Part shown: positions 9,051 through 18,250 of the stretch, piece after piece
Position numbering within the stretch: the stretch's first letter is position 1
How the letters are laid out: the number at the start of each line of letters is the position of its first letter
Assembly (NCBI RefSeq): GCF_001412215.1
Contig: NZ_LLWP01000002.1
Coordinates: 186,001 to 250,000 of the forward strand
Length of the DNA stretch: 64,000 nucleotides
Reading direction: 5' to 3'
DNA from: Pedobacter sp. Hv1
GTDB taxonomy: Bacteria > Bacteroidota > Bacteroidia > Sphingobacteriales > Sphingobacteriaceae
The notes under the pieces: generated by a model
The model's database searches: none
What the model saw: the letters and a program-made list of their open reading frames with translations, nothing else
Told to the model about the DNA's origin: nothing
Position numbers and translations under genes: made by a program

Positions 9051-9370
9051 AGCAAACGCCGGCGTGGCAAGAATTGACCGAGGCTGAACGAGTTGAAATA
9101 ACAGATTATGATGACGCACAATTAGCTCAGTTATCATTTGTAATGAGTGTTTCTGCAAGCACATCTTCTGTAGATTGGCCAAGAGTTAGGTCATGTGCCA
9201 GTGCTGCACTTGGGATTGCTGGTATTGCCGAATTATGGACAAATACACTTGCTCTAGGTACGGTTGAAACTGCAATTGGAGCACTTAAACTTATTGGATG
9301 TAGGTATCTTGGTTATATTGGTATTGCTCTTATGATTTACGATTTTGCCGACTGTTTCTATGGTGATTGA
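9020..9370 (+). CDS. Small Cys-containing hydrophobic protein, bacteriocin-like
   Basis: The frame is 116 residues from ATG 9020, the first possible start after a TAG in this frame at 9014. Residues 1-50 are acidic and hydrophilic (EQTPAWQELTEAERVE). Residues 55-116 are Gly/Ala-rich and hydrophobic (SAALGIAGIAELW, YLGYIGIALMIYDFADC) with three Cys. A charged N-part followed by a hydrophobic Gly-rich core, and a small membrane protein next door, resemble peptide bacteriocin/immunity pairs. I recognise no family. It may be translated as it stands, or only as the body of the frameshifted lipoprotein starting at 8982. Confidence 0.5.
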   Translation: MYHEEMVDQLEQTPAWQELTEAERVEITDYDDAQLAQLSFVMSVSASTSSVDWPRVRSCASAALGIAGIAELWTNTLALGTVETAIGALKLIGCRYLGYIGIALMIYDFADCFYGD

Positions 9371-9396
9371 GAACTTTAACTATTAATAACTTTTAA

Positions 9397-9660
9397 ATGA
9401 TAAACCTTAGATATTACATCACACCAATATTTTTAATCTCTTATATTCTTTATTTCCTTGAACGACGAATATTTCAAAACAAATACTTATTGATTGGGAT
9501 TATCATATTGCTTATTTTAAACGTACTTATGATTATCTATGAATTGCTTAATTTTTCAAAAACAAGAGATAATTACAAAAAACCTAATAGAGTGCTTACA
9601 GTTTTGGCACTTCAATTATCGGCAAATGTAGGTTTATTAGTTTTGATTTATTTTACTTAA
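9397..9660 (+). CDS. Three-helix membrane protein, possible immunity partner
   Basis: This 87-residue protein consists almost entirely of three predicted membrane helices: YYITPIFLISYILYFL, YLLIGIIILLILNVLMIIY and LTVLALQLSANVGLLVLIYF. They are joined by basic loops (ERRIFQNK, KTRDNYKKPNR). It lies 26 bp after the hydrophobic small protein and before a strong terminator, so the two are probably co-transcribed. Small multi-helix proteins in this position are often immunity proteins for a membrane-active peptide. That role is inferred only from context. Confidence 0.55.
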   Translation: MINLRYYITPIFLISYILYFLERRIFQNKYLLIGIIILLILNVLMIIYELLNFSKTRDNYKKPNRVLTVLALQLSANVGLLVLIYFT

Positions 9661-9690
9661 AACAATTTTAATAAAGCAACATTAAAAGAA

Positions 9691-9723
9691 AAAGGGTGTC
9701 CAAAAAATTTGGATACCCTTTTT
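9691..9723. terminator. Bidirectional intrinsic terminator
   Basis: AAAGGGTGTCCAAA pairs with TTTGGATACCCTTT (one mismatch) and is followed by T residues on the plus strand and by A/T on the minus. It separates the small gene pair from the convergent efflux operon. Confidence 0.8.
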
Positions 9724-9736
9724 AGTTGATTAGTCT

Positions 9737-11140
9737 TTATTTCCAACCACCACCTAGTGCTCGATATAAATTAACCACTGCCTGTAATTTTTGTAATTTA
9801 TCACTAACACCACTCAATTGTGCGGCAAGTAGGCTTTGCTCTGAAGTTAATACATCTGTATAATTAGTTGCCGAACTGTAACGCAACAACTCTTGTGTAT
9901 AATCTACCGCTTTGGTAAGCGAGGCAATTTGTTTTGCCCTGGTACTTTCTTTCTCTGTAGCTGTTTGGTAGGCATACAATGCATTAGAAACTTCTTGACC
10001 ACTTGTTAAAAGGCTTTGTTGAAATGCATAAAATGCCATTTGCTGTTGAGCCTGCGCAGTCTTTAATCTTGCCTTATTCTGTCCCTTTGCAAAAATAGGT
10101 TGGGTTAGTCCACCCACTAAGTTGTAAAAAATAGATTGACTAAAAAAGTCTTTCAATTGCAAACTAGACAAACCACCACTTGCTGTTAAGGTTAAAGCAG
10201 GATAAAAATAGGTTTTTGCAACATTGGTATTTTCAAATGAGGCTCTAAAAGCAAATTCTGCGGCTTGTACATCTGGTCGGTTTTGCAATAACTGTGCAGA
10301 AACACCTGTTTGTAAATTACTATAGGCTATTTGCTGATCTAATGATGATCTATTAATTGAACCAGGCGCACTGGCAATCAAAATACTTAATGCATTTTCT
10401 GTTTCCCTAATGCTTCTTTTCAAATCGGGCAGAGTAACTTCTGCCGCATATAAATTAGCTTCGCTCTGTACAACCGCTGCTCCATTTACAATTGCCCCAT
10501 CTTTCAGTTCTTTCATAGTAGCAACACCCTTCTGTCTGATTTTGATGGTTTGCTCTGTAATTTTTAACTGTTGGTCTAATGCCATTAGGTTATAATAAGC
10601 GTTGGCAATATTTGCAATCAATTGGGTTTGAACTGCTCGTTTTGCTGCATCACTTTGTAACAAGGTAGCATAAGCAGAACGTTTGGCACTACTCAATTTG
10701 CCCCAAATATCAGCTTCCCAACTGGTGCTCAACTGCGCCCTGTAGGTTTGCGTTTCTAAATTGATATTAATTCCTGGCGGAAAGTTTAAAGCAGCACGAG
10801 ATTGTTTTGCATCGGTTACTGATACATCGCCCTGCAAACTTGGTAAAAAGGCTGCACGACTTTGTTGTAAAGTAGCTTCAGCAACTTTAATGCGTTCAAT
10901 TGCTTGTTTCAGGTCTAAGTTTTCTACCAGCCCTTTCTCTATTAAGGATTGTAAAGTTGGGTCGGCAAATAAACTTTTCCAAGGTAAATCTGCAATTGTG
11001 GTACTATCTGTAGTTTTTTGATCACGGTATAGATTGTCGCTTTTTACCTCAGGGCGATTGTATTTTTGAGTTACACACGCACTTAAAGTAAGGATGACCA
11101 AACCGATGATTAAAAACGAAAGTTTATTTCTAAGTTTCAT
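9737..11140 (-). CDS. RND efflux outer-membrane factor (TolC/OprM, NodT family)
   Basis: The start was set at ATG 11140, where a lipoprotein signal (MKLRNKLSFLIIGLVILTLSAC) begins. The longer frame from 11185 would overlap the pump gene. The mature protein has two OEP repeats with long helices (ATLQQSRAAFLPSLQGDV; SLLAAQLSGVSDKLQKLQAV) and the family's RPDVQAAEFAFRASFENTNVAKTYF motif, split here as RPDVQAAEFAF and NTNVAKTYFYPALTL. It forms the outer-membrane exit duct of the tripartite pump encoded by the three adjacent genes. It lies 10 bp after the pump gene and is the last gene of the operon. Confidence 0.92.
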   Translation of the reverse strand: MKLRNKLSFLIIGLVILTLSACVTQKYNRPEVKSDNLYRDQKTTDSTTIADLPWKSLFADPTLQSLIEKGLVENLDLKQAIERIKVAEATLQQSRAAFLPSLQGDVSVTDAKQSRAALNFPPGININLETQTYRAQLSTSWEADIWGKLSSAKRSAYATLLQSDAAKRAVQTQLIANIANAYYNLMALDQQLKITEQTIKIRQKGVATMKELKDGAIVNGAAVVQSEANLYAAEVTLPDLKRSIRETENALSILIASAPGSINRSSLDQQIAYSNLQTGVSAQLLQNRPDVQAAEFAFRASFENTNVAKTYFYPALTLTASGGLSSLQLKDFFSQSIFYNLVGGLTQPIFAKGQNKARLKTAQAQQQMAFYAFQQSLLTSGQEVSNALYAYQTATEKESTRAKQIASLTKAVDYTQELLRYSSATNYTDVLTSEQSLLAAQLSGVSDKLQKLQAVVNLYRALGGGWK

Positions 11141-11150
11141 AAAATTTAAA

Positions 11151-14100
11151 TTAATGTTCACGGCTATCAATAGCTGGGAATTCAAGTTCTGACTGTTCTA
11201 CATGCACATCATCATCAAAAGGAGATTTATTACTCACCTTCTCTTGTAAAGTTTGGAAAATGATAAACAAGGCTGGGATTACAAAAATCCCGAAAATTGT
11301 TCCAATCAACATTCCACCAACCGCACCAGTTCCGATAGACTTGTTACCTGCGGCACCTACACCTGTAGAGATCATCAATGGCAACAAACCTAAGATAAAG
11401 GCAAATGAGGTCATTAAAATAGGTCTTAAACGAGCGGTTGCCCCTTCAATAGCTGCATTTACAATACTCATTCCTTTTCTTCTCCTGTCTACCGCATACT
11501 CTACAATCAAAATCGCGTTTTTGGCCAGTAGTCCTACCAACATAATCAATGTAATTTGTGTATAGATGTTATTATCTACCCCAAATATTTTGTCGAAAAT
11601 GAATACCCCTGCCAAACCAATTGGTAATGAAATCAATACTGCCAATGGTAAAATGTAACTCTCGTATTGTGCACAAAGTAAAAAGTAAACGAAAATTACG
11701 CAGAGCAAGAAAATAAAGATGGTTTGACTTCCACTACTCATCTCCTCTCTTGATAGGCCAGAAAATTCATAACCATAACCTGCAGGCAAGTGCAATGCCG
11801 CTTCTTCTTGTACCGCTTTTAATGCATCGCCAGAGCTGAAACCTATATTTGGCGCACCTGTTACTGCAATTGAAGTAAAGAGGTTAAAACGTGATATGGC
11901 TTGAGGCCCATAAACTTTCTCCAGGTTGATAAACTCGCTGATCGGTGCCATGGTACCACTCGAATTGCGTACATAGATGCTATTTAAGCTCTGCTGATTT
12001 GCACGATATTGCGCATCGGCTTGGTACATTACCCTAAACTGTTTACCAAACTTATTAAAGTTAGAGGCATATACACCGCCATAATAACCTTGTAAAACAC
12101 CCAACACATCATTTACAGTTAAACCTGCTTGTTTAATTTTGGCTACGTTTACATCAATCTGATATTGAGGGAAATTAGGATTAAATGAAGTAGAGGCATA
12201 TTGAATTTCTGGGCGTTTGCTTAATGCCGCTAAGAAAGCATTTCCAACTTCATTAAATTTCTTAATGTCGCCACCAGTTTTGTCTTGCAACTGGAATTCA
12301 AAACCACCACTGGTACCAAAACCTTGAATGGTTGGTGGTGCAAAGAAGATAATTTTGGCTCCTTTGATACTTGCAGTTTTTGCAAACAGTTCGCCAATAA
12401 TTGCTTTTACATCTCGTTTACGTTCATCCCAAGGGGTTAAACGAGAAATTACCATTCCATACGAACTTCCTGAACCACTGATCATACTTCTACCTACCAC
12501 TCTTAGTGAGCTTTTTATTTCGGGAATGGTATGTACAATACTATCGATCTTTGTAATCACTAAAGCCGTTGCTTCTTGCGAAGTTGATGGAGGTAAGGAG
12601 ATATCAGACATGATTGTTCCTAAATCTTCATTGGGCACGAAACCTTTTGGTGTGGTATTCATCGTCCAAACCAAAACCACTGCAAAAAATGCAATTCCTA
12701 ATATAGCCACCCACTTTTTACGTGATAAAAACGACACCGATTTTTTGTAACGATTGGTCATGAGATCGAAAGAGGTATTAAAAGCCGTATAAAAACGCTG
12801 TAAAAAGTTTTTCGACTTTTCATGTTCTTCTTTATGCGGTTTTAACAACAAAGCACACAATGCCGGGCTTAATGTTAACGCATTAATTGCAGATAAAATA
12901 ATGGCGATGGCCAAGGTTAAACCAAATTGTTTATAAAATACACCAGAAGAGCCTTGAATAAAACTTACCGGAATAAATACCGCTGCCATAACCAAGGTGA
13001 TGGAAACAATAGCCCCACTAATGTCGTCCATGGCATCTAATGTTGCCTTCTTGGCCGATTTATAGCCATGGTCCAACTTCGCATGGACGGCCTCGACGAC
13101 CACAATGGCATCATCTACCACAATACCAATAGCCAGTACCAATGCAAACAAGGTTAACAAGTTAATGGTAAAGCCAAACAAACTTAAAAAGAAGAATGTA
13201 CCAATAATAGCTACCGGTACACTAATGGCCGGGATTAAAGTAGAACGAAAATCTTGAAGGAAGATAAATACTACAATAAATACCAGAATAAATGCCTCTA
13301 CCAAAGTATGGATTACCTTTTCAATAGAAGCATCAAGGAAATCGTTCACATTTACCAACGACATGTAATGCATGCCTTTTGGAAATGATTTAGAAGATTC
13401 TTCTAAAGTTTTGATCGAGTTTTCGATTACTTCTTTTGCGTTAGAACCTGCCGTTTGGTTAATGGCAATACCTAGAGCAGCTTTACCATTAAATCTAACA
13501 GAACTGGCATAACTCTGTGCGCCCAGTTCAATTCTGGCAATGTCTTTTAAACGAAGCACCTGACCATTGGCCCCACTTCTGATAATAATATTGCTAAATT
13601 CTTTTTCGTCTTTTAATCTACCTGTGTACTTTAAGGTATATTGAAAAGCTTGATCGCCCTGTTCTCCAAATTGACCTGGGGCAGCTTCTATATTTTGTTC
13701 TGCAAGGGCCACACTGATATCGTTTGGCACCAAACCATAGGTAGCCATTACATCTGGCTTTAACCAAATACGCATGGTATAATCCATTAAACCAAATGCA
13801 CTCGCATCTCCTACCCCATTGATCCTTTTAATTTGCGGAATGATGTTAATGTTGGCATAATTCTGCAAAAATTTCTGATCATAAGAGAGGTCATCGCTAT
13901 AGATGGCAAAAATCAATACGTTACTCGCTTGTCTTTTGGCTGTAATTACACCAGAGCGTGTAACCTCTGCTGGTAATAAACTACTTGCTCTTGCTACTCT
14001 ATTCTGTACGTTTACCGCAGCCAAATCTGGGTTGGTACCCAATTTAAAGTTTACGGTAATGGTTGCTGTACCATCGTTACTGGCAGATGAGGTCATGTAG

Positions 14101-14327
14101 GTCATGTTCTCTACCCCGTTAATTTGTTCTTCTAGCGGCACAACAACACTATTCATTACCACATCGGCATTCGCTCCTTGGTAGGAAGCCGAAACCTGTA
14201 CGGTTGGTGGTGCAATTTCAGGGTATTGAGAAACTGGCAAAGTGACCAATCCTAATCCCCCTAGTATGACGATGATGATGGAAATGACCGTCGATAAAAC
14301 TGGTCTTTCTATAAATTTCTTAAACAT
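11151..14327 (-). CDS. RND multidrug efflux pump, HAE1/AcrB type
   Basis: At 1058 residues this is the usual length of hydrophobe/amphiphile exporters. It begins MFKKFIERPVLSTVISII and has twelve predicted membrane helices with two large periplasmic loops. The proton-relay Asp pair is seen in helix 4 (LAIGIVVDDAIVVVEAV). The C-terminal half repeats the motif region (MLVGLLAKNAILIVEYA). It exchanges protons for drugs or other amphiphiles across the inner membrane and works with the adaptor upstream and the outer-membrane factor downstream. The substrate cannot be read from sequence. Confidence 0.95.
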   Translation of the reverse strand: MFKKFIERPVLSTVISIIIVILGGLGLVTLPVSQYPEIAPPTVQVSASYQGANADVVMNSVVVPLEEQINGVENMTYMTSSASNDGTATITVNFKLGTNPDLAAVNVQNRVARASSLLPAEVTRSGVITAKRQASNVLIFAIYSDDLSYDQKFLQNYANINIIPQIKRINGVGDASAFGLMDYTMRIWLKPDVMATYGLVPNDISVALAEQNIEAAPGQFGEQGDQAFQYTLKYTGRLKDEKEFSNIIIRSGANGQVLRLKDIARIELGAQSYASSVRFNGKAALGIAINQTAGSNAKEVIENSIKTLEESSKSFPKGMHYMSLVNVNDFLDASIEKVIHTLVEAFILVFIVVFIFLQDFRSTLIPAISVPVAIIGTFFFLSLFGFTINLLTLFALVLAIGIVVDDAIVVVEAVHAKLDHGYKSAKKATLDAMDDISGAIVSITLVMAAVFIPVSFIQGSSGVFYKQFGLTLAIAIILSAINALTLSPALCALLLKPHKEEHEKSKNFLQRFYTAFNTSFDLMTNRYKKSVSFLSRKKWVAILGIAFFAVVLVWTMNTTPKGFVPNEDLGTIMSDISLPPSTSQEATALVITKIDSIVHTIPEIKSSLRVVGRSMISGSGSSYGMVISRLTPWDERKRDVKAIIGELFAKTASIKGAKIIFFAPPTIQGFGTSGGFEFQLQDKTGGDIKKFNEVGNAFLAALSKRPEIQYASTSFNPNFPQYQIDVNVAKIKQAGLTVNDVLGVLQGYYGGVYASNFNKFGKQFRVMYQADAQYRANQQSLNSIYVRNSSGTMAPISEFINLEKVYGPQAISRFNLFTSIAVTGAPNIGFSSGDALKAVQEEAALHLPAGYGYEFSGLSREEMSSGSQTIFIFLLCVIFVYFLLCAQYESYILPLAVLISLPIGLAGVFIFDKIFGVDNNIYTQITLIMLVGLLAKNAILIVEYAVDRRRKGMSIVNAAIEGATARLRPILMTSFAFILGLLPLMISTGVGAAGNKSIGTGAVGGMLIGTIFGIFVIPALFIIFQTLQEKVSNKSPFDDDVHVEQSELEFPAIDSREH

Positions 14328-14368
14328 ATGCTAAATTTCTTCCAGCTCAACTGGCATCTAAATGAATA

Positions 14369-15535
14369 TTATTTTTTTATTTCAGCATAAACTGAATCGG
14401 TGCTCAATTCTTCTGGTTTGATCATTGTACCATTTTTTAAAGATTGGAAACCTTCCAATACAATTTTATCACCTGCTTTTAAACCTTTGGTTACCACATA
14501 AAACTTGCCTTTGGTAATTTCCATTACTTGGATTTCGGTGTTTACCACTTTAGCCGAATCTCCAAGAACGTACACAAATTTCTTTCCCTGTAAATCGATG
14601 GTAGATTTTTGAGGAATTAAAATTACGTTATCAATGTGCTGTGGAATACGAACTGAGGCACTTGCACCACTTTTCAAAATGGCGGTTGGGTTTGGAAATG
14701 TAGCCCTTAAGCTTGCTGAACCTGTATTGGTATTGATCTGGCTATTGATCGATTCGATTTTTCCATTTTGTGCATAAGTACTACCATCAGCTAAAATCAA
14801 ACTTACTGCAGGTATGTTTTTCATTTGCGCCGCCAATGTTTTGCCTTTATACACATTGGCAAAATCTAACAGTTGTTTTTCATTTAATGAGAAATAAGCA
14901 TATACCTTAGAAATATTAGATACTGTTGTTAATGGTTGTGCGCTAGTACCACTTACCAAACTTCCGGTTTTAAATGGAATGCTACCTACCACTCCATCAG
15001 CTGGGCTAGTAATGTTGGTATAGCTTAAATTTACTTTCGCATTTACCAATTCTGCCTTAGCCTGAGCTAAAGCAGCTTTTCTGCTTTGTAAGGTTAATTG
15101 CGCTGCTTCTAACTCATATTTGCTGATGATGTCTTTATCAACAAGCGGTTTGGTTTTATTCACCTGAAGTTGTGCAGCATTTACATTCGCTTCAGCATTG
15201 CTGATCGAAGCATTCGCAGTTCTAACTTGTTGTTCGTATTGCGGTGCATTGATTTTGAAAAGTAACTGCCCCTTCTTCACCACAGCCCCTTCATCTACAT
15301 AAATCTTTTCAATAAAACCATCAACCTTTGGTCTGATGTCAACATCCTGAATACCTTCAATTGTTGCCGGATAATCAGAATCAAGTGTGGTAGATTGGGT
15401 AGCAACGGCAAATACTGGGTAGGCCTGTGGCTGTGCTGCAGCTGCCGCCTTCGCTGCTTTATCATCTTTACCTCCTCCGCAAGAAGCGAGAATGGCTCCT
15501 AAAAATAAAATCGATAGTCGTACTGTTGTTTTCAT
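14369..15535 (-). CDS. RND efflux periplasmic adaptor (membrane-fusion protein)
   Basis: This 388-residue protein is a lipoprotein (MKTTVRLSILFLGAILASC) with a low-complexity KAAKAAAAAQPQ linker. A lipoyl/barrel-sandwich domain (GFIEKIYVDEGAVVKKGQLL) is split by an alpha-helical hairpin at about 100-165 (NAQLQVNKTKPLVDKDI). A second half-lipoyl (ADGVVGSIPFKTGSLV), a beta-barrel and a membrane-proximal domain follow. It bridges pump and duct. It is the first structural gene of the operon, 41 bp before the pump gene. Confidence 0.93.
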   Translation of the reverse strand: MKTTVRLSILFLGAILASCGGGKDDKAAKAAAAAQPQAYPVFAVATQSTTLDSDYPATIEGIQDVDIRPKVDGFIEKIYVDEGAVVKKGQLLFKINAPQYEQQVRTANASISNAEANVNAAQLQVNKTKPLVDKDIISKYELEAAQLTLQSRKAALAQAKAELVNAKVNLSYTNITSPADGVVGSIPFKTGSLVSGTSAQPLTTVSNISKVYAYFSLNEKQLLDFANVYKGKTLAAQMKNIPAVSLILADGSTYAQNGKIESINSQINTNTGSASLRATFPNPTAILKSGASASVRIPQHIDNVILIPQKSTIDLQGKKFVYVLGDSAKVVNTEIQVMEITKGKFYVVTKGLKAGDKIVLEGFQSLKNGTMIKPEELSTDSVYAEIKK

Positions 15536-15570
15536 GTTTATGTGGGGTTACTTTGTGTTCTTTTTATTTA

Positions 15571-15720
15571 GTTGTGGATTGTGAGTTATAAGTTGTGGGT
15601 TACGAGTTGCAAGTTAGAGCGTTTAAACCTTACACCTTCTGCCTTTAGTTACGAGTTGCGGGTTATGAGTTGCAGGGTTAGGCATCCAAACCTTTCACCT
15701 TAAACCTTACGCCTTTAACC
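15571..15720. repeat. Degenerate GAGTTGCGGGTTA-type intergenic repeats
   Basis: Short variants of 'gttgtgggttacgagttg' recur several times (for example GTTGTGGGTTACGAGTTGC, TTACGAGTTGCGGGTTATG). They alternate with 'aaaccttacaccttctgcctttag'-type segments that also repeat (ACCTTACACCTTCTGCCTTT, ACCTTACGCCTTTAACC). The array fills the gap between the regulator and the efflux operon and has no coding capacity. Confidence 0.6.
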
Positions 15721-15721
15721 A

Positions 15722-16303
15722 TTACCGGTAAACCATTTCAAAAATCAATCGCTTTCGCTCTTTCATCATTTTTAGATATTCTTCGTCATTCACATTAAAT
15801 AATGTTTTGTTCAAGCCATTGGTAATCAAAGGATGTAACATTAGTGCAAATAAGTTCATACAAAACTGTCTAGGATCCATTTTTTGAATTCGGCCAGTTT
15901 CCATTTCTGCACCGATCTCTTTTAAAAATAACTTGGATCGTGTTTTCTTTTCTTCGGGTACTAATCCCGTACGGTTAAGTTCGGTAATTACATACATTTC
16001 TCGGTACGGAAATTCAATGGTCTGGTCTATAAATACATTAATCAGTTGTTGCAACTTCTCTTTGAAAGGTAATGCCGCCATAAAAACAGAATCCATAATT
16101 GCCGACATCTCTGCTCTTGCTTCTGTTGCAACTTGTTCAAAAAGAATATCCCTTGATCTAAAATAGTAATTTAAAAGCGTTCTATTCACACCAGCTGCAT
16201 CTGCAATATCTTGTGTGGTTGCATGTAATTTCCCCTCAGAAAAAAAGATCCGTTTGGCCGTTTCTTTAATGTGCTGCTCTGTTCCTGTTTCTCTCTGCCC
16301 CAT
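15722..16303 (-). CDS. TetR-family repressor of the efflux operon
   Basis: This 193-residue protein has an N-terminal helix-turn-helix at about 10-55 (FSEGKLHATTQDIADAAGVNR, then LNYYFRSRDILFEQV). The all-helical C-terminal ligand domain is variable, as usual. It lies immediately upstream of, and in the same direction as, the adaptor-pump-duct genes. A clean palindrome lies in its own leader. It probably represses itself and the efflux genes until a pump substrate binds. Confidence 0.9.
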   Translation of the reverse strand: MGQRETGTEQHIKETAKRIFFSEGKLHATTQDIADAAGVNRTLLNYYFRSRDILFEQVATEARAEMSAIMDSVFMAALPFKEKLQQLINVFIDQTIEFPYREMYVITELNRTGLVPEEKKTRSKLFLKEIGAEMETGRIQKMDPRQFCMNLFALMLHPLITNGLNKTLFNVNDEEYLKMMKERKRLIFEMVYR

Positions 16304-16313
16304 TTACAATTAT

Positions 16314-16343
16314 GTTTAACATTTTTGTTAAACGACAAAAGTA
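16314..16343 (-). promoter_or_regulatory. TetR operator and -7 box
   Basis: GTTTAACA (16314-16321) and TGTTAAAC (16326-16333) form a perfect 8-bp inverted repeat around TTTT. On the minus strand a perfect -7 box, TACTTTTG (16343-16336), sits just upstream. The operator lies between promoter and start codon, as expected for auto-repression. Confidence 0.65.
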
Positions 16344-16543
16344 GAGATATGTTTTTACAAGAATCTACTGTATCAAAAAACTAGCCGATTTATGACAGAG
16401 GATTGATAAAGACAAAATCATTAGTTGCTGACAGCCCATTTCTTCCTTCAAAATAAAAAAATCAATTGCCATAGGGGTAAAAATACTTTCGGTTGTATTA
16501 GGTATAGAAACACGAATTTTTTACTCCTATAAAAACAAAGATT

Positions 16544-17230
16544 ATGGTTCCAGCACTTTTATTTTGGTTATTAAAAAAACATGCATTTCCTGTATTCAAT
16601 AACTTGATTATTCAATTTCAGGTCAACAGTTTTCATAAGTTATTAAAGAAGAGAACTGCACTCTCCATCTTGGTTCTTCTCTTTACTATGGCTGCTTATG
16701 CTCAAGAAGAAACTTCTACCTATCAAATTAAGCGAAATGGAGATGTGATTGGTCAGATGCAATTTAAACAGAAAAGAAATGGCACAGACACTTACCTTAC
16801 CATGAACTCGAAGGTAAAAACCCGTTTTATTTTTGAAATTAATGTACAAACAGCTGATGAAGCTCATTTTAAAAATGGACAATTGATGTATTCGGCGGTT
16901 TACAGAAAGGTAAATGGTAGAGAAAAAGAACACAAAGAAACCAAGTTAACCAATCAAAATTATCAGCTCCAGGCCGGTAATAAATCAAACTCCATTAATG
17001 GTAGCATTAACTATAATATGATGTTGCTGTATTGTAAAGAGCCTGTTAACATTGCCCAGGTTTATTCTGATAGTTTCCAACAAATTTTGGCCATTAAGCG
17101 AACCGCCCCTAATACTTACCGCATCAATTTGCCAGATGGCAACTATAACGATTATTACTTTCAGAATGGGGTATGCAAAACGGTTAAGGTGCATCACCCT
17201 CTTTATACCATTACCATGGAATTGGTTTAA
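16544..17230 (+). CDS. DUF6134-like exported protein
   Basis: This 228-residue protein has a hydrophobic export segment only at about residues 38-52 (ALSILVLLFTMAAYAQ). The first ATG therefore gives an unusually long N-tail, and no ATG lies closer. The mature part is a beta-rich domain (TYQIKRNGDVIGQMQFKQ; HHPLYTITMELV) typical of a small Bacteroidota family of unknown function, assigned here from pattern only. It leads a three-gene group with an epimerase (20 bp later) and an SDR. Confidence 0.6.
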   Translation: MVPALLFWLLKKHAFPVFNNLIIQFQVNSFHKLLKKRTALSILVLLFTMAAYAQEETSTYQIKRNGDVIGQMQFKQKRNGTDTYLTMNSKVKTRFIFEINVQTADEAHFKNGQLMYSAVYRKVNGREKEHKETKLTNQNYQLQAGNKSNSINGSINYNMMLLYCKEPVNIAQVYSDSFQQILAIKRTAPNTYRINLPDGNYNDYYFQNGVCKTVKVHHPLYTITMELV

Positions 17231-17250
17231 TCACTCAAAAAACACATCAA

Positions 17251-18246
17251 ATGAAAACAAAAATATTTGTTAGCGGTGCCTCTGGTTTTATTGGCCGAAA
17301 GTTGTGCATTGCACTGGCCGATCAAGGTTATCAGGTACATGCTTTATGCAGAAAGTTAGACCATCCTTATCTCATTCAACATGAAAATGTTCAGTTTTTT
17401 GTTGGAGACATTTTAGACAAAGAAAGTTTAAGGCATGCCATGCGGGGTTGCGAGCAAGTTTACCACACCGCCGCCCTTGCAAAAATGTGGTGCAAAAACA
17501 AGGACGATTTTTACCAAGTTAATGTCATTGGAACCCGCAACCTATTGGAAAGTGCAGTGCAGTTAAATGTAAAACGGATTGTTTATACCTCTACCTGTGG
17601 TGTTTGGGGGCCAACATTTAAACATCCAATGGTTGAAAGCGATCCTAGGATAGCTGGTTTCCCTATTGATTACGAAAGAACAAAATACTTGGCAGAACTA
17701 GAAGTGAATACCTATGTTCAAAACGGATTGGATGTAGTGATTGTTAATCCTTCTCGTGTATTTGGCGAAGGGCCGATAACAGATAGCAATACGGTAAGCA
17801 AAATGGTAAAAGGCTATTTGAAAGGAAGTTGGAGGGTGATCCCAGGCTCTGGAGAAAATGTGGCCAATTATGCCTTTTTAGATGATGTAGTAGCTGGGCA
17901 TATGGCTGCAATGGTGTATGGAAAATCTGGAGACCGGTACATATTGGGTGGTGAGGATATCAGTTTCAATCAATTTTTTGAGACTTTGGGCAATGTTTCT
18001 CATCAACATAAAAAAATGATCAGGGTATCTCAGAAACTCATCAAATTCTTTAGCCATATCGAGTTGCTTAAAACAAAAATTACGGGTCTAGCTCCCTTCT
18101 TTCTGCCTGAGTTTGCCGACAGGTTAAAGTACGATCAAAAATACAGTAGCCACAAAGCCATTACCCAACTTAACTATAGAATTACCCCTTTTGCCGAGGG
18201 ATTGGAAAGAACGGTTCATTATATACAAAAAAACATATCAGCTTAA
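17251..18246 (+). CDS. NAD-dependent epimerase/dehydratase (extended SDR)
   Basis: This 331-residue protein starts with the Rossmann motif GASGFIG (8-14). It has an extended-SDR active site: the STCGVWG strand, and Y-x3-K in DYERTKYLAELE. VNPSRVFGEGP matches the family's NAD/substrate region. Members include 3-beta-HSD-like and sugar-nucleotide enzymes. The substrate is unknown. It is followed 4 bp later by a classical SDR, suggesting two steps of the same pathway. Confidence 0.85.
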   Translation: MKTKIFVSGASGFIGRKLCIALADQGYQVHALCRKLDHPYLIQHENVQFFVGDILDKESLRHAMRGCEQVYHTAALAKMWCKNKDDFYQVNVIGTRNLLESAVQLNVKRIVYTSTCGVWGPTFKHPMVESDPRIAGFPIDYERTKYLAELEVNTYVQNGLDVVIVNPSRVFGEGPITDSNTVSKMVKGYLKGSWRVIPGSGENVANYAFLDDVVAGHMAAMVYGKSGDRYILGGEDISFNQFFETLGNVSHQHKKMIRVSQKLIKFFSHIELLKTKITGLAPFFLPEFADRLKYDQKYSSHKAITQLNYRITPFAEGLERTVHYIQKNISA

Positions 18247-18250
18247 ACAA

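Noticed and set aside
12328..12750. 140-residue frame on the plus strand
   Set aside because: It lies opposite the RND pump gene, whose protein is unmistakable; the antisense frame has no domain or signal features.
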